Of a DNA stretch of 64,000 bases, positions 13,000 through 27,200 are shown in pieces (the first letter of the stretch is position 1; each line of letters starts with the position of its first letter). Both the position numbers and the translations under genes were made by a program. Origin of the DNA: Taiwanofungus camphoratus (lineage: Eukaryota; Basidiomycota; Agaricomycetes; Polyporales; Taiwanofungaceae). The notes beneath the pieces were generated by a model that saw nothing but the letters and a program-made list of their open reading frames with translations, did no database searches and had not been told where the DNA came from. The DNA lies in contig CP021222.1 in the NCBI GenBank assembly GCA_003999685.1, positions 310,001 to 374,000 on the forward strand, in the 5' to 3' direction.

Positions 13000-13401
13000 A
13001 CAACTCTGTCTCTATCTCGACTCTCGAGCGCACCCACCTCCCCTTCAGGACGGTTGAGTTTCTTCAATCGCATGGACCAATCCCGGCGGTCATTTTAACC
13101 TGTATATAATTCTTATGCTCCCGATTATCTACTGATTTCCTGTCTGTATCATACGTATTACACATTGTAATATATCCATTGCTAGCGGAATGCTGTGGTA
13201 TTAGCGATACATGATAATTATAACGAGTGGGATCGTCGCCAGTAAGTACGGTAAGTATACAGCATCGAAACGAAAGTCATGCATGAGATCGTGCTGAGGT
13301 TTATGCAAACGAGTCCATGTAAGTTCTGTACAAGTGATGATATAGCAGAATGTGATGCAGACGGGGCATAAATTAGAGCGTCAACAAAAACACGAACATC
13401 C
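13000..13401. other. Convergent 3' region
   Basis: The 402 bases between the RAB1 stop and the stop of the opposing cysteine-rich gene are AT-rich and non-coding, and likely hold two 3' UTRs. Nothing else seen. Confidence 0.6.
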
Positions 13402-16386
13402 TCAACGTCGGAAGGGATTCCGCGAGGGACCAGTATTGATCGGTCGCATCCAATATGACCCTCTCGGCGGGTCCTGTTGCGCCTGAGTCACCGATCGAGC
13501 ATATTCCTGCGCCGGTGTCGGTGCCTTAGGCGGATCGAACACTTCCTCAGATGTGCCATAAGTAGTGTCTGAGAAACGCGATGGTAGCATATCTGCTCCC
13601 TTCTTCACTGGTTGGCGAGGCTCCGGTGCTCGCCGCGGCATTCCAGTGACTTCCGTGTAGAGTGAGCCTGCTGACAGCAAACCAGATGAGAGTCGGTTGC
13701 TAGCATGATGAGGGGCTTCCCTGCGATTCGACTGACGGTCATCATATTCCCGTAGCGAAGGCAGAGGGGAAGGTTGTCGATAGGATCCCGCCTTCGAATA
13801 CTCGTAGGAACCGATTAACTTCTCCATGTCGCGGTCATATCTCGCCTCCTCCGCCGCTCTGAGCTTCTCCAACCGTACTTCATCGTTCTCTTCAGGCACC
13901 ACCCATCTCTGCGTCGGCGTGTGGCCAAACAGTCGCTCGCCGAACCGCATAAGTCGCCACCGCCAACTATGTGATTGATTGAGGCGCTTAGCAGATGCGA
14001 ATACCTGGGTCGCTTGTGCACGCTTCTTGCGCATCCGCCGTCTCCAGAGCACAACAAACACCACGAATATGAATGCGCAACCGAGCACCATGAGGAGGAT
14101 CTGCCACCAGGCAAGCGAGCTCTTGGTGGACGTGGTATTTGCTGTGGGAGTATTCAAGCCTGTGATTGAGGGAAGCGGTGGTAAGGAGCTGGTGCCGGAT
14201 GGACGAGCAGCCGTCTGAACAAGGTCGGATAAACAGAGACCGAGACCGGAAATAATGCTTGAAGATCCACTGCAAGTGGTGGATACGCAAGTACCACCGC
14301 GCAATGCCTGACTTGAACTGGAACACGCTAGACAGTTGCTGGGGCCCGCTCCCGAACAGCTCGAACAGCTCGAATCGCACGATTGGCAGGAAGACGAGGA
14401 TGTATCGAAAAATTGTGATTTGCTACATGTCGGGAGACATCTGCCATTCGTCAGAACCGGACGGTCCGAATTGCAGCTCGAGCACTGGTTGAAAGAACCA
14501 CCATTACAGGTAGCACAATCCGGATGGCAGGCGAGACATGAGCCAGAAGAGCTAAAGGTGTTCGAAGGGCAAGACGAAACGCAAGTGCCGTTTGAGGCTA
14601 GCTTGTTATTTGCACAAGTTAAGCAGAATGTAGACGCTCCCACACACGTGCTGCATGACGAATCACATGCTAATAAGGCCAAAAGCGAATTAGTGATTTG
14701 TCGATGAGGTGTTGTAGGAAGCGCTGCGTACCAGTACATGTAAGATTATCTTGAGGACTCAAGAATGTGCCTGAAGGGCAACTCTCGACACACTGGCCTT
14801 TTGAAAGCACGAAACCAGGTAGGCATCCTGTACACTGAGCCTGATTTATAGTAGACGCAACAGAGAAATTTGGGATTTGGCACTTCGTACACTTTAAAGG
14901 ACAACCTACAGAGCGAATGAGATGTGCGGCTTGTTAATATGCAAAGAAGACCTACTATCGCACTCGTGCTTGTTGTTATTGGCGATAAGATTGGAGTTTT
15001 CACATACACCGTCACTGTCAGTAGAGACACAGCTGCCGTTGAGGCTGTATGTTCCCGCGCCGCATATGATACAGTCATTTGAGGTCGGACCGTTACAGGT
15101 TTGACAGAGGGGCGAGCAAGTAGCACATGCAGTGCCATTGCTAAAACTCCCATCTGGGCATGTCGTCCCACTAGATGTCTTAGATTGAGCAGCTATACAG
15201 GATGTAGCATCGTTTCCACTTTGTGTGAATCCGGATTTGCACGTGATGCAATCGCCGGTGCCATCCGCACATTCTGTGCAACCCAATGAACACACTGCAA
15301 GAGCCTATCAGTCATCCGGATGCGGAGGAAAAGTACTGCATGACCCTTACCCTCACAATTGCCATTCGAATCCAAAAAGTAACCTTGTTCACACTTCGCA
15401 CAAGCGGTTCCATTGGAGGCAGATGTCCATCCCGCGTTGCACGTACACTCGCCATTCGATCCGCACACACCATTAACACAGTTACAGCTCGACGAAGGGC
15501 TGCTGACTGTAGGAGAGAGACATTTTCCAGTCCCTGAGATGCCTTGGTCACAGTCCTGGCATCCCGCGGGACACGGTTCGCATGATGGCCCAAAGAAACC
15601 GGATGCGCATTCCTCGCAGGACGAGCCTGTGAAGCCTAGGGGACAAACACATGATCCAGAGGCAGAACATACCCCCGCTCCCGCGCATGGTGGTGAGCAG
15701 GCAGATGACTGTATTTGTTGTAGCGTCAGAGAGCCGCTGAATGTACTTGACGGTAATTGTGAGACGTCTGGGACCGTGTCCCAGAATATAATGCGCTCGT
15801 TTGATGAGCCTACAGTCAATGATGCCCATACGTTCGATGCGAGCGCGAATGAGCCTGCCAAGAGCTGTTTGGAACTATTCGTCGTAGTGCCATTCTGAGG
15901 AAGCGCAGTAAAAGACGCTTGGCCGGAGAAATTGGCTCGTGGATAGACAGCAATACCAGGTTGAAGAGCTAGATTGAGCGGAAGTGAGATGGATGAATTC
16001 CCCGAAAACCCAGGCGACGCAGAGAGTGATGCGCTCGATGATGTGAGGAGGTCATGAAGAAGTTCAGGGTTCGTATTCGACGTATATTGTCCGGGAAGTA
16101 AAAGAAGGCTTGTTGCAGCACCCGCCGCTGACAACGTCGCTCCAACTGTAGCAGAGTTAGATATCGATATTGACTCAGGTAAAGGGCAACACATACGAGT
16201 GGTGTTTGTGTACCCTTCGAGGCATTGACCTGCAACGCAGACGACGGTTGAAATGAATTGCGCAGCTGCTCCAATCACCACAATGCCTACGTAAGCAGCT
16301 CACCTTGGTGAATGAATACAACTGAACTTTACTCACCAACTGATGCTTCGAAAAAGAGAGCGACTGCGAACAGGCTCGAAAACATG
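13402..16386 (-). CDS. Single-pass membrane protein with furin/EGF-like cysteine-rich repeats
   Basis: The product is about 850 residues. A short first exon (MFSSLFAVALFFEASVG) joins IVVIGAAAQF to form a hydrophobic signal sequence. Then come a Ser/Thr-rich region of about 200 residues that looks like a folded ectodomain, an EGF-like unit (CSASGSCVCPLGFTGSSCEEC), and a long series of CxxC-spaced repeats of growth-factor-receptor/furin type (for example CDSSCSTCVGASTFCLTC). A single helix (WWQILLMVLGCAFIFVVFVVL) is followed by a basic stop-transfer (RRRMRKKR) and a cytoplasmic tail of about 190 residues. Topology is therefore type I. The family is widespread in basidiomycetes and has no established role; surface sensing is inference. 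Introns are supported by frame and cysteine spacing. No kinase or other catalytic domain is visible. Confidence 0.8.
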
Positions 16387-17548
16387 GCGAGCTCGCCAGG
16401 AATACGGGTCATGAGATAGGGGAGGAGAAGAACGAGAGAACCTGGACACCTTCCAAAGCGCCTGAAAAGTATTTCTTGCCCATAATTGCCATGGTTTCTT
16501 TGTTGTTCTCGGATATGTCGTGGCCGACAATGTCTATTGTCCCTCCCGCCCATTGTCGCCATATATAGATAAGCGCCCGTCAGAGCGGGCGCGGGATTTG
16601 CCGACCATAGCCAACTACTGCACATTATGATCTTGAAATCATGCTTTCCATGTAAAACAGCAAGAGGTAAGTATGCATTATACTGCCATACCGTTGCATT
16701 AGTCATTAGGAACCCGATACATATCCTTGACTACCATGACCTTATCGCAAAGTAAGCCTACTTGGACATGTAGGTGTATTGTCGCAGTTGTTCAGTGCGA
16801 CAAGTCTCAAACATACTAAATATGTCCCGAATGTACCTACCTTTCTACCTACATACTAGATTATCGCTTCATGCCGTATATTGTCGACGGAAAAGATTTT
16901 CGAAACAATCATCAGGTATTATGTACACATACCCAACTCGGAACAAATTGAACATATACTACAACCTGCTATATTGCTGTCGAGAAATGGATCTAAGCTA
17001 TGAATAAAGTATACATATGGATATCGATATGAAAACAACGCATGCATCCCTGGTACGTGGTCAACGTGACTTCTAATGTACAGGAGAAATGGACGAGAAA
17101 AATGTCACTAGTGCAAATGTAATATGCATGAAGTCCTGTAGACATAGGGGGAATGTATAAGTCAGCAAGCTCAAGCATGAGCAGGAGAGGAAGAAACAAA
17201 ATCAGAATTTGGCAATATATTTGGATTTCTCCACAAAGGGTCAGAACAGGTCTGATTATTCTCATCTCACAAGATGCTTGGTGCATGCAACCGTACATGA
17301 AGACGAAGACTCACCATGAGCAGTGATAAAAAAACAAGACGCTAAACCACCATGACTAATCAAACATTCATTAGCACCTTGCCATACAATTCAAAAAGGC
17401 AACAAATCAGAAAACATTTATAGGCAATACACTGTGTCCGCATCTCCCTTAAGGAATCGGTACAGGTCTGAGAAGTTTATCATCACATGATTGAAGCAAA
17501 AGGCCTTATAAATAAGAGCGAACATGGCAAACTCACCAGTAAAGATAC
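16387..17548. other. Gene-free AT-rich interval
   Basis: This holds the upstream region of the cysteine-rich gene, including a TATATA run near 16560 about 175 bases before its ATG, and the 3' side of calcipressin. No ORF here resembles a known family. Confidence 0.5.
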
Positions 17549-18331
<783 letters not shown>

Positions 18332-18855
18332 GTTCTAAAATGAGCACTTGGTGGACGAGAGTTGGAATGGTGCTGCCAATTTGCGAAACTTATGCAAAAT
18401 TAAGGTGCTTACATAAGCAACCTTCTGGCATAGCTCACTTCACGGAGGCACTGCAGTAGCCCAGCTTGGCGAAAAAAGAAAGGTCCACCGAGACATGCTG
18501 ACGATGGCAGACCTCTCCGAGGCGAGTTGCTATGCGTCCACAATCACTACCCTCATCGCATGAAGAATATTACATAGGTTGGATTGATCGGCGATAGTTA
18601 CATGCGTACTAGGCAGTACATCAAATCATATTTATCTGACATGCCCATACACGTCTGTGCTGCCGGGGGGCAGCGGTCTCTAATCATTTCCGAGCTTCTC
18701 ATGAATTCAGCGAGACGCCACAGCCACCATTACAGCCACCTTCGAGCTGTCAACGCACCAACCAACAGAGTGTGAAGGAAAATTTGTAGTACAGCTTGAG
18801 TGCGAGGCAGTCAACCTATCCCTTGTGGGGATGTGTGCCGCCATTAAATGAAAAG
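18332..18855. other. Intergenic region, calcipressin promoter side
   Basis: The 524 bases lie upstream of calcipressin and downstream of CCDC124, both on the minus strand. No supportable gene or RNA was seen. Confidence 0.5.
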
Positions 18856-19908
18856 CTACGACCGGTCTCGCAGTCGTTCCTCAATAGCAGCGTTCTTCTT
18901 CTTGAGCGCCCCCACCTTCTCATCTTTCTTGGCATCATATGCAACAGTCACTTGATTGAATCTGGGAAGCAGGATATAAGAAACAATAGTTCGTATGTGC
19001 GTGAGACGAGACTCACGGGTTCTCCGGCGACTTCTGGAATTGTTTGAACAGTATCTCCTGCAATCAAGAAGTGGTGAGACAGATGCACCATGACCTGTAC
19101 AGATTAAGACATACCTGATATTGCTGCAAGCGTAGACCTGGGTGCTGAAGACCGTGCGGTAGCGTTGAGCATCCGACTACTAGAACACCAAAGTCTCACG
19201 TATGGAACGCACCTCTGCTCTGACGTTGGGCATTTCACGTTCCTTGTATGCTTCAAGCGCTGCTTTAAACCGCCGCTATGAAAGAAAAAACAAATTTGTG
19301 ACTTGATAATCGCGGTGCGAGTAGGTGACATGTAACACTTTACCTCTGGATGCCTCTCAAGCCCAGCTGCTTGCTGCCCCACGCTCGCCTTGTCCATCTT
19401 GGCGGTGACAACCTCAAGCAGATCAAGAGCGTTGTCAATTCCGGTAGCGGCGAAGGTCTCAGGATCTTCTGGCTTCTCATCCTTCGCCTTCTCTCCGCCC
19501 GCAATCACATCAAGCCCGCCCGCGGCAATCGCACCAGGCCCGGCAGATTTGACATTCTTAGGCGCAGCCTTCTTCGCTGCTGCTTTAGGAGCAGTCTTTG
19601 GTTTGGCGGGCAGCGAAGCTTCCTCCTCTGCAAGGAGACGAGCAGCCTCGGCCTTACGCGCTATTTCTGCTTGCCGTTTCTCTTCCTTCTCTTCCTTCGA
19701 TTTGCTAGATTTAGCACCATCCTGCCATTTCTCTGCTTCTCGACGCTCCTGATGTAATGTAGAGAAATAATTTAATAAGCTTGTGCAGTAATTGGGAGAA
19801 TCGATAACATGCCTTTTCTGCCTCTGCTGCGGCATTCTTCTTCATCTCATTCTCCGCCTTTTTGGCTCTCCCAGATTCCTTCTTCGCATTTCCTCCTTTC
19901 GGAGCCAT
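18856..19908 (-). CDS. CCDC124: CCDC124 / Lso2-type ribosome-associated coiled-coil protein
   Basis: Starts MAPKGGNAKKESGRAKKAE, the diagnostic N-terminus of the CCDC124/Oxs1 family, followed by a highly charged coiled coil (KSKEEKEEKRQAEIARKAE), an Ala/Lys/Pro linker, and the conserved C-terminal block read through small exons: RRFKAALEAYKEREMP, HPGLRLQQYQ, EILFKQFQKSPENP, FNQVTVAYDAKKDEK, ending EERLRDRS. Five introns were placed by matching these blocks. In yeast and human the family binds idle 80S ribosomes and aids recovery from stasis, so the same role in cytosol is likely. One 30-base exon (HPGLRLQQYQ) is well supported by family identity. Confidence 0.92.
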
Positions 19909-20454
19909 GTCTTGAATGTTTTCCTCAGTAAGCGTGAATGAAATAGCTATGAGCCAGAAAGAATATGAGGTTTGGGAGGTAGGAGGAAAGGCTGCTCCTC
20001 GAGGCGAGATCTTGAATCACTGCCACAAGATCTAATCTAATCTTAACCCTAGACAGCATAGAATGGTCATATCGAAACCGCAAACTGGTATTGTTCCTGC
20101 CAATTTGAAAGCACATAGTAACAGCCTTGTTTCATGGTCTTGTCATGTTGCTGAAACTTTGCGGAGGAGCAGCGAGCTGAACCAGCGACCACTATCTCAT
20201 CTGACATCAGATATGCGGGCGCCTCCTGTGGCACAGGAAATGAGGCTCTAGTGCTACACGGACTGCCTGCATCGGCATGTTTTCTAACCTCTGACTCGAT
20301 CTAGAGTATCTTGTATTGGCTGAGACCATATTTGATTGCGCGTTCCAGCGTACAGAACTGCCGTCCTGTTATCGCTGAATTGGCTACTATCATCCCGTCT
20401 CTTCTGCGCCGACTTTCGTCTAGGGGGCGCCAAACGAACACGACAGCTTACACC
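19909..20454. other. Divergent promoter region
   Basis: The 546 bases between the start of CCDC124 (-) and the chosen start of the DUF6699 gene (+) show no conserved ORF. Nothing else seen. Confidence 0.5.
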
Positions 20455-21328
20455 ATGACAGACTCAGTTAGAAAGTGGTCACCGGGTGCATCTTGTACGA
20501 GCTTTCTTACGTCTTGTGGGCAAGGCATCAATCGATTGGGATTAACGGGTGTACAGACGGTCCTGTGTTGACACAGACAGATCTGTACCTTCTAGAGCAT
20601 GTGGAGTTGGAACTGAACCCAATTCTATCGGCATCGAATGACAGTTTTCAACTGATTTTCAGCCTGTCTACAGGTCTGCCTAGTGGTCGTATCGATTTAT
20701 TATTTGTCGCTTATTGGACTTTTTGTGTGCAGGTGAAACATATGGTTTCAACGCCGAATCACGAGACCGAGATCTTCCCTTCACCGCCAAGGACGAGCCT
20801 GCAACACTTCCGCGCGTTGAGCAGGTTATCATCATCACCGAGTTCAGTCCCTGGTGCACTATCGTCAAAAATCCCGCTGGTGTCACATTAAACGACGTGT
20901 GTACAACGCTTTGGAGAGAGTGGGTCAAAATCCCGACTTAATGCAGGAATCCGTCTTTACACCTTGTTACTCGTTAATAGGTATACGGATAACCTTGTCA
21001 CTGACAAGGAACTCGAGGGACTTCCGGCTCGAATCCAGGAACAGATCAAACGTGCTGCATTAACGGGAGGCGGTGGCGGTGGCTGGCAGGCGTATTACTC
21101 CCCTGCTCCAGCCTCCCCTTCTCGACTTAGACGTGCAGGTCAGGCTTGTCTCTTTATCTCGAAGCTATCTTACAACTTGACCAACTCATGTCACCTTGCT
21201 GTATAGATTGGCTTCGAGACAGAGTTTGGTTCCATAAGTTGGCCAGGCAAGACCACTATGCCAAACAACGACTCGGATATGCAGCTTCTAACATCTTCGT
21301 GCTGATGCTTACGCAATACCCTATGTGA
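20455..21328 (+). CDS. DUF6699 domain protein
   Basis: About 220 residues in five exons. The domain is recognisable by its order: ELNPILSAS, a variable stretch, EPATLPRVEQVIIITEF, then SPWCTIVKNPAGVTLNDVC, a helix, and the closing block DWLRDRVWFHKLARQD ... AASNIFVLMLTQYP. This family is expanded in Agaricomycetes and has no known function. I chose the ATG at 20455 because a donor at 20486 and an acceptor ending at 20580 join MTDSVRKWSPG to DLYLLEHVELELNP in frame. The first exon is the least certain part. A GGGGGG run precedes the last intron. The second DUF6699 gene in this window is at 33977-35466. Confidence 0.75.
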
Positions 21329-22476
21329 ACAGGATAGTCAACCGTAGTCCCCGGATCGTGCCAGATGACCGTCATCATGACTAAACCTGCAGTCGCATAT
21401 TAGTCGCTCGAACCGACTACACATTGGCTGCTGTGTGACTGCTGTATGGCTATTCCCTGCGAATTTAGACAAGGGACTCGAGAAAAATGACTACCTAGTC
21501 ATTTGGCGCGATTTGGGGATTAGGATTGTGACTTGGTTGACTATCCTTTCTACAAGGCATTATGTGTGAATACTACTGTTGTAATCTTCGTTTTATCGGG
21601 GTCGTCGTCTTGTTGATTCGATTTCGCTTTCGAGGCTCCGGCCTTCACTGCATCTTTTTATTATGTGTCCAACCTTCATTCTGTATCACATGATTAACCT
21701 TATGTACGACACGTTTTACTCGGCACCCCATAAGGATTTAGGTGGATTATTCGGGCATGGTATATATCTATTCGTCTCTGTGACTTCTCAGATGTGTTCG
21801 TCCGTCAAAGACCACTATGCCTTACCAAGAGGTTGGCACACCCCCGAAGTCAGCACTCGATGCCAATAGGATCCGGCTTCAACACATCATATCATTTGGT
21901 GAGTTCACGCCCTCATAGGTTTTCATATATCTATAGATGAGTAGGTATGTGTCCCTTTATTTTGAGCACTTTCAGGCCATCGTCACACCAAGTCACACCG
22001 CCACCTGTAATCCCTTCAACCCTGGTAGGCTGGTAATGTATAGACTTGCCCATATCTGGTCATGGCAGCGCTGACCGACATGGAGGTCCGTATCACAAGG
22101 CTTGCCGGATGACATGTACGACACTCAACTAGCCGGAGGTGTTTCCAATGACAAGTCTTTTGACTCAGAAACAGGCATTGGTGCCATCGGTCATTTGCGT
22201 GTGACTTCTATACAAAACCTTCATGCACCTGCCGGTGACTCTCTGTTCGTACGACATACATAACAATAGTACAGTGTCCTCCAATTGTACATGTAAGAGG
22301 ACTATCGGAATGATATCTAGGGATAACGGGAAGTAGGCAAGAATCCTCTTATTGGCTCTCATCCAAATGTAGCAACGGAGGAAGGAGTGATGTTCTGAAA
22401 CCTTCGATGATTAGGATAGGTGACTTACGGCAATGATTTCAGTTTACCGACCTCAAGACTTCTTTCGCTCTACAGC
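21329..22476. other. Convergent intergenic region
   Basis: About 1.15 kb lies between the stops of the DUF6699 gene and the desaturase. Short open frames here have no family resemblance and no splice partners. It is likely UTR and spacer. Confidence 0.5.
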
Positions 22477-24281
22477 CTAAGTCGGCATGACAGACACTCG
22501 GTAAGGCTCCGCAGGTCGAACAGCGGCTTGCCCTCTCTTGTTGCGGTAGAAAATAACATCACCTATCAATCCGTTAAGGCCGCTACATGAATTCCAAATG
22601 TCGTGTTACGTACCCTCATCTTCGACGAATTGACAGTCGTTGTAGGTATCCCAGAGCGCCTTGAATACTGGCTTGTTGGAGTAGCGATAATGATCTCCAA
22701 TGAACTCCTTCAGGTATTTGGTGGCCTCAGGGCCGTGATCTAGCCGCTGTGATTCAGCCGAAATTATCGCTATCGATTGAACGACTGATAACTTACAGAA
22801 TGGCATCATGGGGAAGAAGTGATGGATCACATGGAAGTGTGCGACATCATGCAAGAAGAAGCGGCCCTGCCAGCCAAGGAAGTTACGGTCGACAGTTGCT
22901 GCGGCACCGCGCTGGAAGTTCCATTGGCCATTGCGGTAGTGCGGAAGCTCGATGTCGGTATGATGCAAGTACGTGATCATAATAAACCTGAGGGTATCCA
23001 TCCCCGTTAACGATTGCATTGGCTACAAAAGGCCATATTCTCTTACCAGTGGGAAACTAGTAACCATGGAATGCCGTAGAATTTGATGACTTCTGAAGCA
23101 CCCCAGATTCTACTGGACTCCAAGACACCCCAGACCATAACTGCAATGCCGATATTAGACACAATGACCACGTTGCGCTGCCTCTTGGTAAACAGGATGG
23201 AGTTGGCTAAGGAAATTTGGTAAGATTGACATGTCGACTGAATAGACCCTGATTACGTACGGTCAAAGTGGTTGGTCCATTTCGGGTAGTTCTTTTGGCC
23301 GGACACGTTGAACACTGCGATTGTCAAGGACATGTCGCGCTGCGATGCCAAGAAGGCAAAAAATTCTTATACTCACTAAGATACGCTGGAAACGCAAGGA
23401 GCTGTTGGCGAATCAACATGTACAGAGTGTAGATCGGAGTATCGCCGAAATATTCCTCATAGTCGATTTTATATCCTTCCTTCTGCTTAGGAATACCAAG
23501 ATCGCTCCTGGTTTTTGGAACGTATACCTCATCACGCTCCATGGACGCATGATTGCTATGGTGGCGATGGTGTGAGATCTGCCAGCTAAAGTAAGGCGTC
23601 CAGAGGAACGTGTGGGTGATCTAGACCAATAAATGCATTCATAGACATCAATTATTGACATGAAACAAACTCCGTTGACAACAGCACGACTCACATATCC
23701 AACCACGTCGCAAACACGTTTATTTGCTGAGAAGGCTCCATGTCCGCACTGGTAGATGAAAGATGAGGACGTAAAAAGAGCAAGTTCGGTTTGTTGCTTA
23801 CTTCATGACCGATAACCCAGATGCCAGTGAAGATCAGACCCTGGAACCACCAGCTGTGTACAATTTGTCTAATTGCATGGCAACGAACCTGTAAAGGAGC
23901 TTACTAGACCAGCCAAGCAGACCAGCGTGCAATTTCTGCGCCGAGAGGTGTCAGAGTCTGTACTGCAAAGTCGCTTTTGAAGGCGGGGTCGATACGCAGA
24001 CCCAACTTCCAGACAACAGCAGCCATGAGGATATCACGGGCCAAGTACGACAGACCCTTCCAAGTCTGGCGCACGTGTAAATGCGGAGGAATGACAGCGC
24101 GGATCTCGCTCAGAGTCCTGCACATAAACGAACGCTAGATCAGCAAAAGGGTGGCGTGCGTTAGGTCCAAGACATTATACCATGGCATAGGAGTGAACTC
24201 TGGGAGCTGGTCCTCGGAGTAAGACATTGACTTCGTCACTTCAGGCTCAGCTGGGACTATAGAGGCTGGAAAATTTGCCAT
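22477..24281 (-). CDS. Delta-12-type (omega-6) fatty acid desaturase
   Basis: About 430 residues from eight or so exons, starting MANFPASIVPAEPEVTKS. All three di-iron histidine boxes are present: HECGHGAF (split by an intron near 23800), HHRHHSN, and HVIHHFFPMMPF. Membrane helices lie where expected, and the C-terminal part reads YHGPEATKYLKEF ... NKPVFKALWDTY. The family introduces the second double bond of linoleate into oleoyl-phosphatidylcholine in the ER. Spacing of the boxes fits delta-12 rather than stearoyl-CoA (delta-9) enzymes, and no cytochrome b5 domain is fused. Whether it also has delta-15 activity cannot be read from sequence. The upstream 3 kb is gene-free, so a long regulatory region is possible. 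Confidence 0.92.
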
Positions 24282-27200
24282 CGCCGAATGAGAAGTTCTT
24301 CAGGAAGTGTGATACTGACAACTTCTCGACGGAGTGGGTCGAACCGGAAAGTACCAGAAGTCGGGGCTTTTATGTGGATGTCGTTCGCTTATAAGGACTG
24401 TGGAGATTCACACAATATAATATCTCTCTCTGGATGGGATCCAGACGGAAGAATAGCACCTGCAATGGAGAATGTCTGATAGGAGATATCAAATAAAACG
24501 AGGCGAGCGCACTAGGAAATGTAACCCTCAAGAATTCCATGGCATTGTCATGCATGTCGGAGGAACCGCAATCGGGGAAGTTGCTCCCCGTCGGAATCAG
24601 TGGTCAAGCTGTAACCTTACCATGACACGAGCCATCTGATCCGGAAGCAGGGCTCATAGCTAGATGGCATGCTTAAAGGTGGGATTCTATAACATAGATC
24701 GATTTGAATAGACACAATTCGAATTCTGAGGAGATGGGCTGTATAAGCGATTTCACATTCCCAGGCGAGAGTTGTCTCTTTAGATGGAAGTCACGCGGAA
24801 GCAACAAGGGCTGAAGATATATCGGCACGTGCACCAACGCTCACGCTATGTAAAAAGGTCTGATGAAGTGACAGGCGGCGGATCTATTTCGCAAGTAAGT
24901 AGATGAAAGATTCACATGTCCTATTGCATTAACGGTGTCATGTCGAAAGACTGTACGGACACAGTGCACGCATCTGACTGCAGTGCACCGCTCGTCGCTG
25001 ACGGCGTTCAAACCAGCACACACTTTCAATCTGTTTTTCTCAGGTCCAACAATTAAGCGATTGTCCTCTTTGGCGAGACAAGTCAGTTCTTATCCGAAGG
25101 CATGCAGATAGTCAAGTCTTCCTATGAGGCTTCCATTCACGCTGCGGAGATACCCTTCTCCGTCATATCGGGATGTTGTAAACGACTCCTGGCGCTGAGA
25201 CTGACTTCGAGTTGATGCCCGAGCCCTAGTTGATGCCCCGGATTCACGGAAAGTTTGACAGCTTCGAAGCTCATCAGAACCAAGAATACCAATGGTCACC
25301 ATACATGCTTCAGATGCTCAATGCGTTTGTGACCAATCGACGACGCAGTCAGACACTTATAGGTAGGTAGGGTAACCTATTCATTCATATCCGTATGTGG
25401 CACAAGCACTAATGTACACTATGTCAGTCAGATTCTCAGACACATTCTTACTTCCTCCATAAGTCTGACTTCGTTGAATAGTTGTTGAGAACTCTGAGCG
25501 CAGCTAGAAGCTATGGACTGCTGTAGCGCCTCCGATATAATTAGCTTAAGGTGCATATTGCAATACTAGTACGTCCAAGACTCCATGGCTCGGAAGTTGT
25601 CCTGGGGAAGACTGACACTATCATGATGGTCGCGCCCTATATTTTCTGATCTAAACAGGTGCATCAGTGCTTGGATCATGAGCATCGCAAATACTTCGAA
25701 ATAATACCCAACAATCCTCCGATAACATACATTCGCGGAGGGGAGCGACCCTTTTCTACCGCCGGATTTTAGGGTGCTGACACTCGGCAAGCAGGAATGC
25801 TTCTTGGAGCATCTGAAGTAGTCCGCTGGTATCAAATCTCCCATTGATAACCAGCCTCTCGTGAGTGTTCTCTGCTGAAGACCATTGTGCCCAGAATACG
25901 AAGCATGACCGGTGGTAATAAGTTCCAACTCACATTCGGTGGGATTAACTTGAATGTATGAAATCTCGTCCCTGACGATTCCAGGGTCGCTCATGACCAT
26001 AACCATATGTGAACTCCCCCTAGCGACAATCCGAAGCTGAGTAAAAAACATTCTCTCATGAGTTCCGGTTCACGTCGGGATTGATTGCAGCTGAGATCAT
26101 AAAAAGATAAAGCGAGCCCATCAGACTTGCATCTCTACTTCCCATTAGCTGCCAAAGGTAAGGTACTACAATCGATTAGACGCACTTTTATTCATTTGGG
26201 TGAACAAATGTCGAGCGTTTAAGGTTTCGTTAATCATCTCAACACCAAAGCCTGAGAGGAAAAGGTCAGTTGATCTTGGAACATCACAGCTTGTGAGCGG
26301 ATGTTCCCCCGATAGTTGCAATCTCCTATAGGGTGAGTGCCGCATTCGTCGTTCGTTCGCTTTGATTATCGGTCTTGTGCTGACATGTCCCATGTCACAT
26401 GTGATCTCATCCTAAAAAGGCGCCTTAGACCACTATGCGGACAAGCTAAGACTTCCTACATCATCTCATTCGATATTACTATCATGGTGAGTGGGGCTCT
26501 CAATGTCCAAGGTTGTCCTCGAATGATACACGCTCACTGTTGGAGCAATGGGGAGACTGGTCGAGCTCCGTGATGAGATCGGACATTGTTGATTGTTGAC
26601 AAATGAGGAGTACATGCTGGTTGACACATTTAGACATGCCACCCCCGTGCGGAAGGTGCGACAGCTTGAACCCCGCCAGCCGGAATTTCAAGAAAATTGA
26701 ACGCATTTGCAATATCAATCCCTGCAATCCGCATCGGATTGCACTGACTGAAGAAATCACGAAAATTGTTGGGATACGGATGGTACATGCAGGCATGCGA
26801 TCCCATATATATGTATATTTTTCCTCAGCAAACACTGATGTTGTAGTTTTACCTGAACATGCTGGGATTAGGTGAGACTCATATCGAGAAGTTCGGGGGT
26901 TACTCAACGCAAATTGCACAAAATCAAAGTTATGCTGCAAAAGGACCCAAGAATATCTGAAGTGCAGGCATTAGATTAGATATTACATTCTTGTTGGTGT
27001 ATCTTTGATGTCTTCGATCGCTCGCCAAAGCCGCGGATCCGCAGGAAGCGATACTCGGCTCGTGGGCCTTGTCTACTGTCCTTGGGCCTTCCTAACAGTC
27101 GTCTTGTAACCCTGCTATCGATGACTTTGGTGTACGAATTTACCACTCGGGCTTTGATAAGTGTCTGAGACATAAGAAGCGTTAGGGACGTGCATTCGTG

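Noticed and set aside
15413-15898. Plus-strand open frame of 161 codons
   Set aside because: Antisense to the cysteine-rich protein; its His/Pro-rich sequence is explained by the opposite frame.
25566-26051. 161-codon minus-strand frame as a gene
   Set aside because: No motif, no splice partners and no coding-like composition visible by eye.
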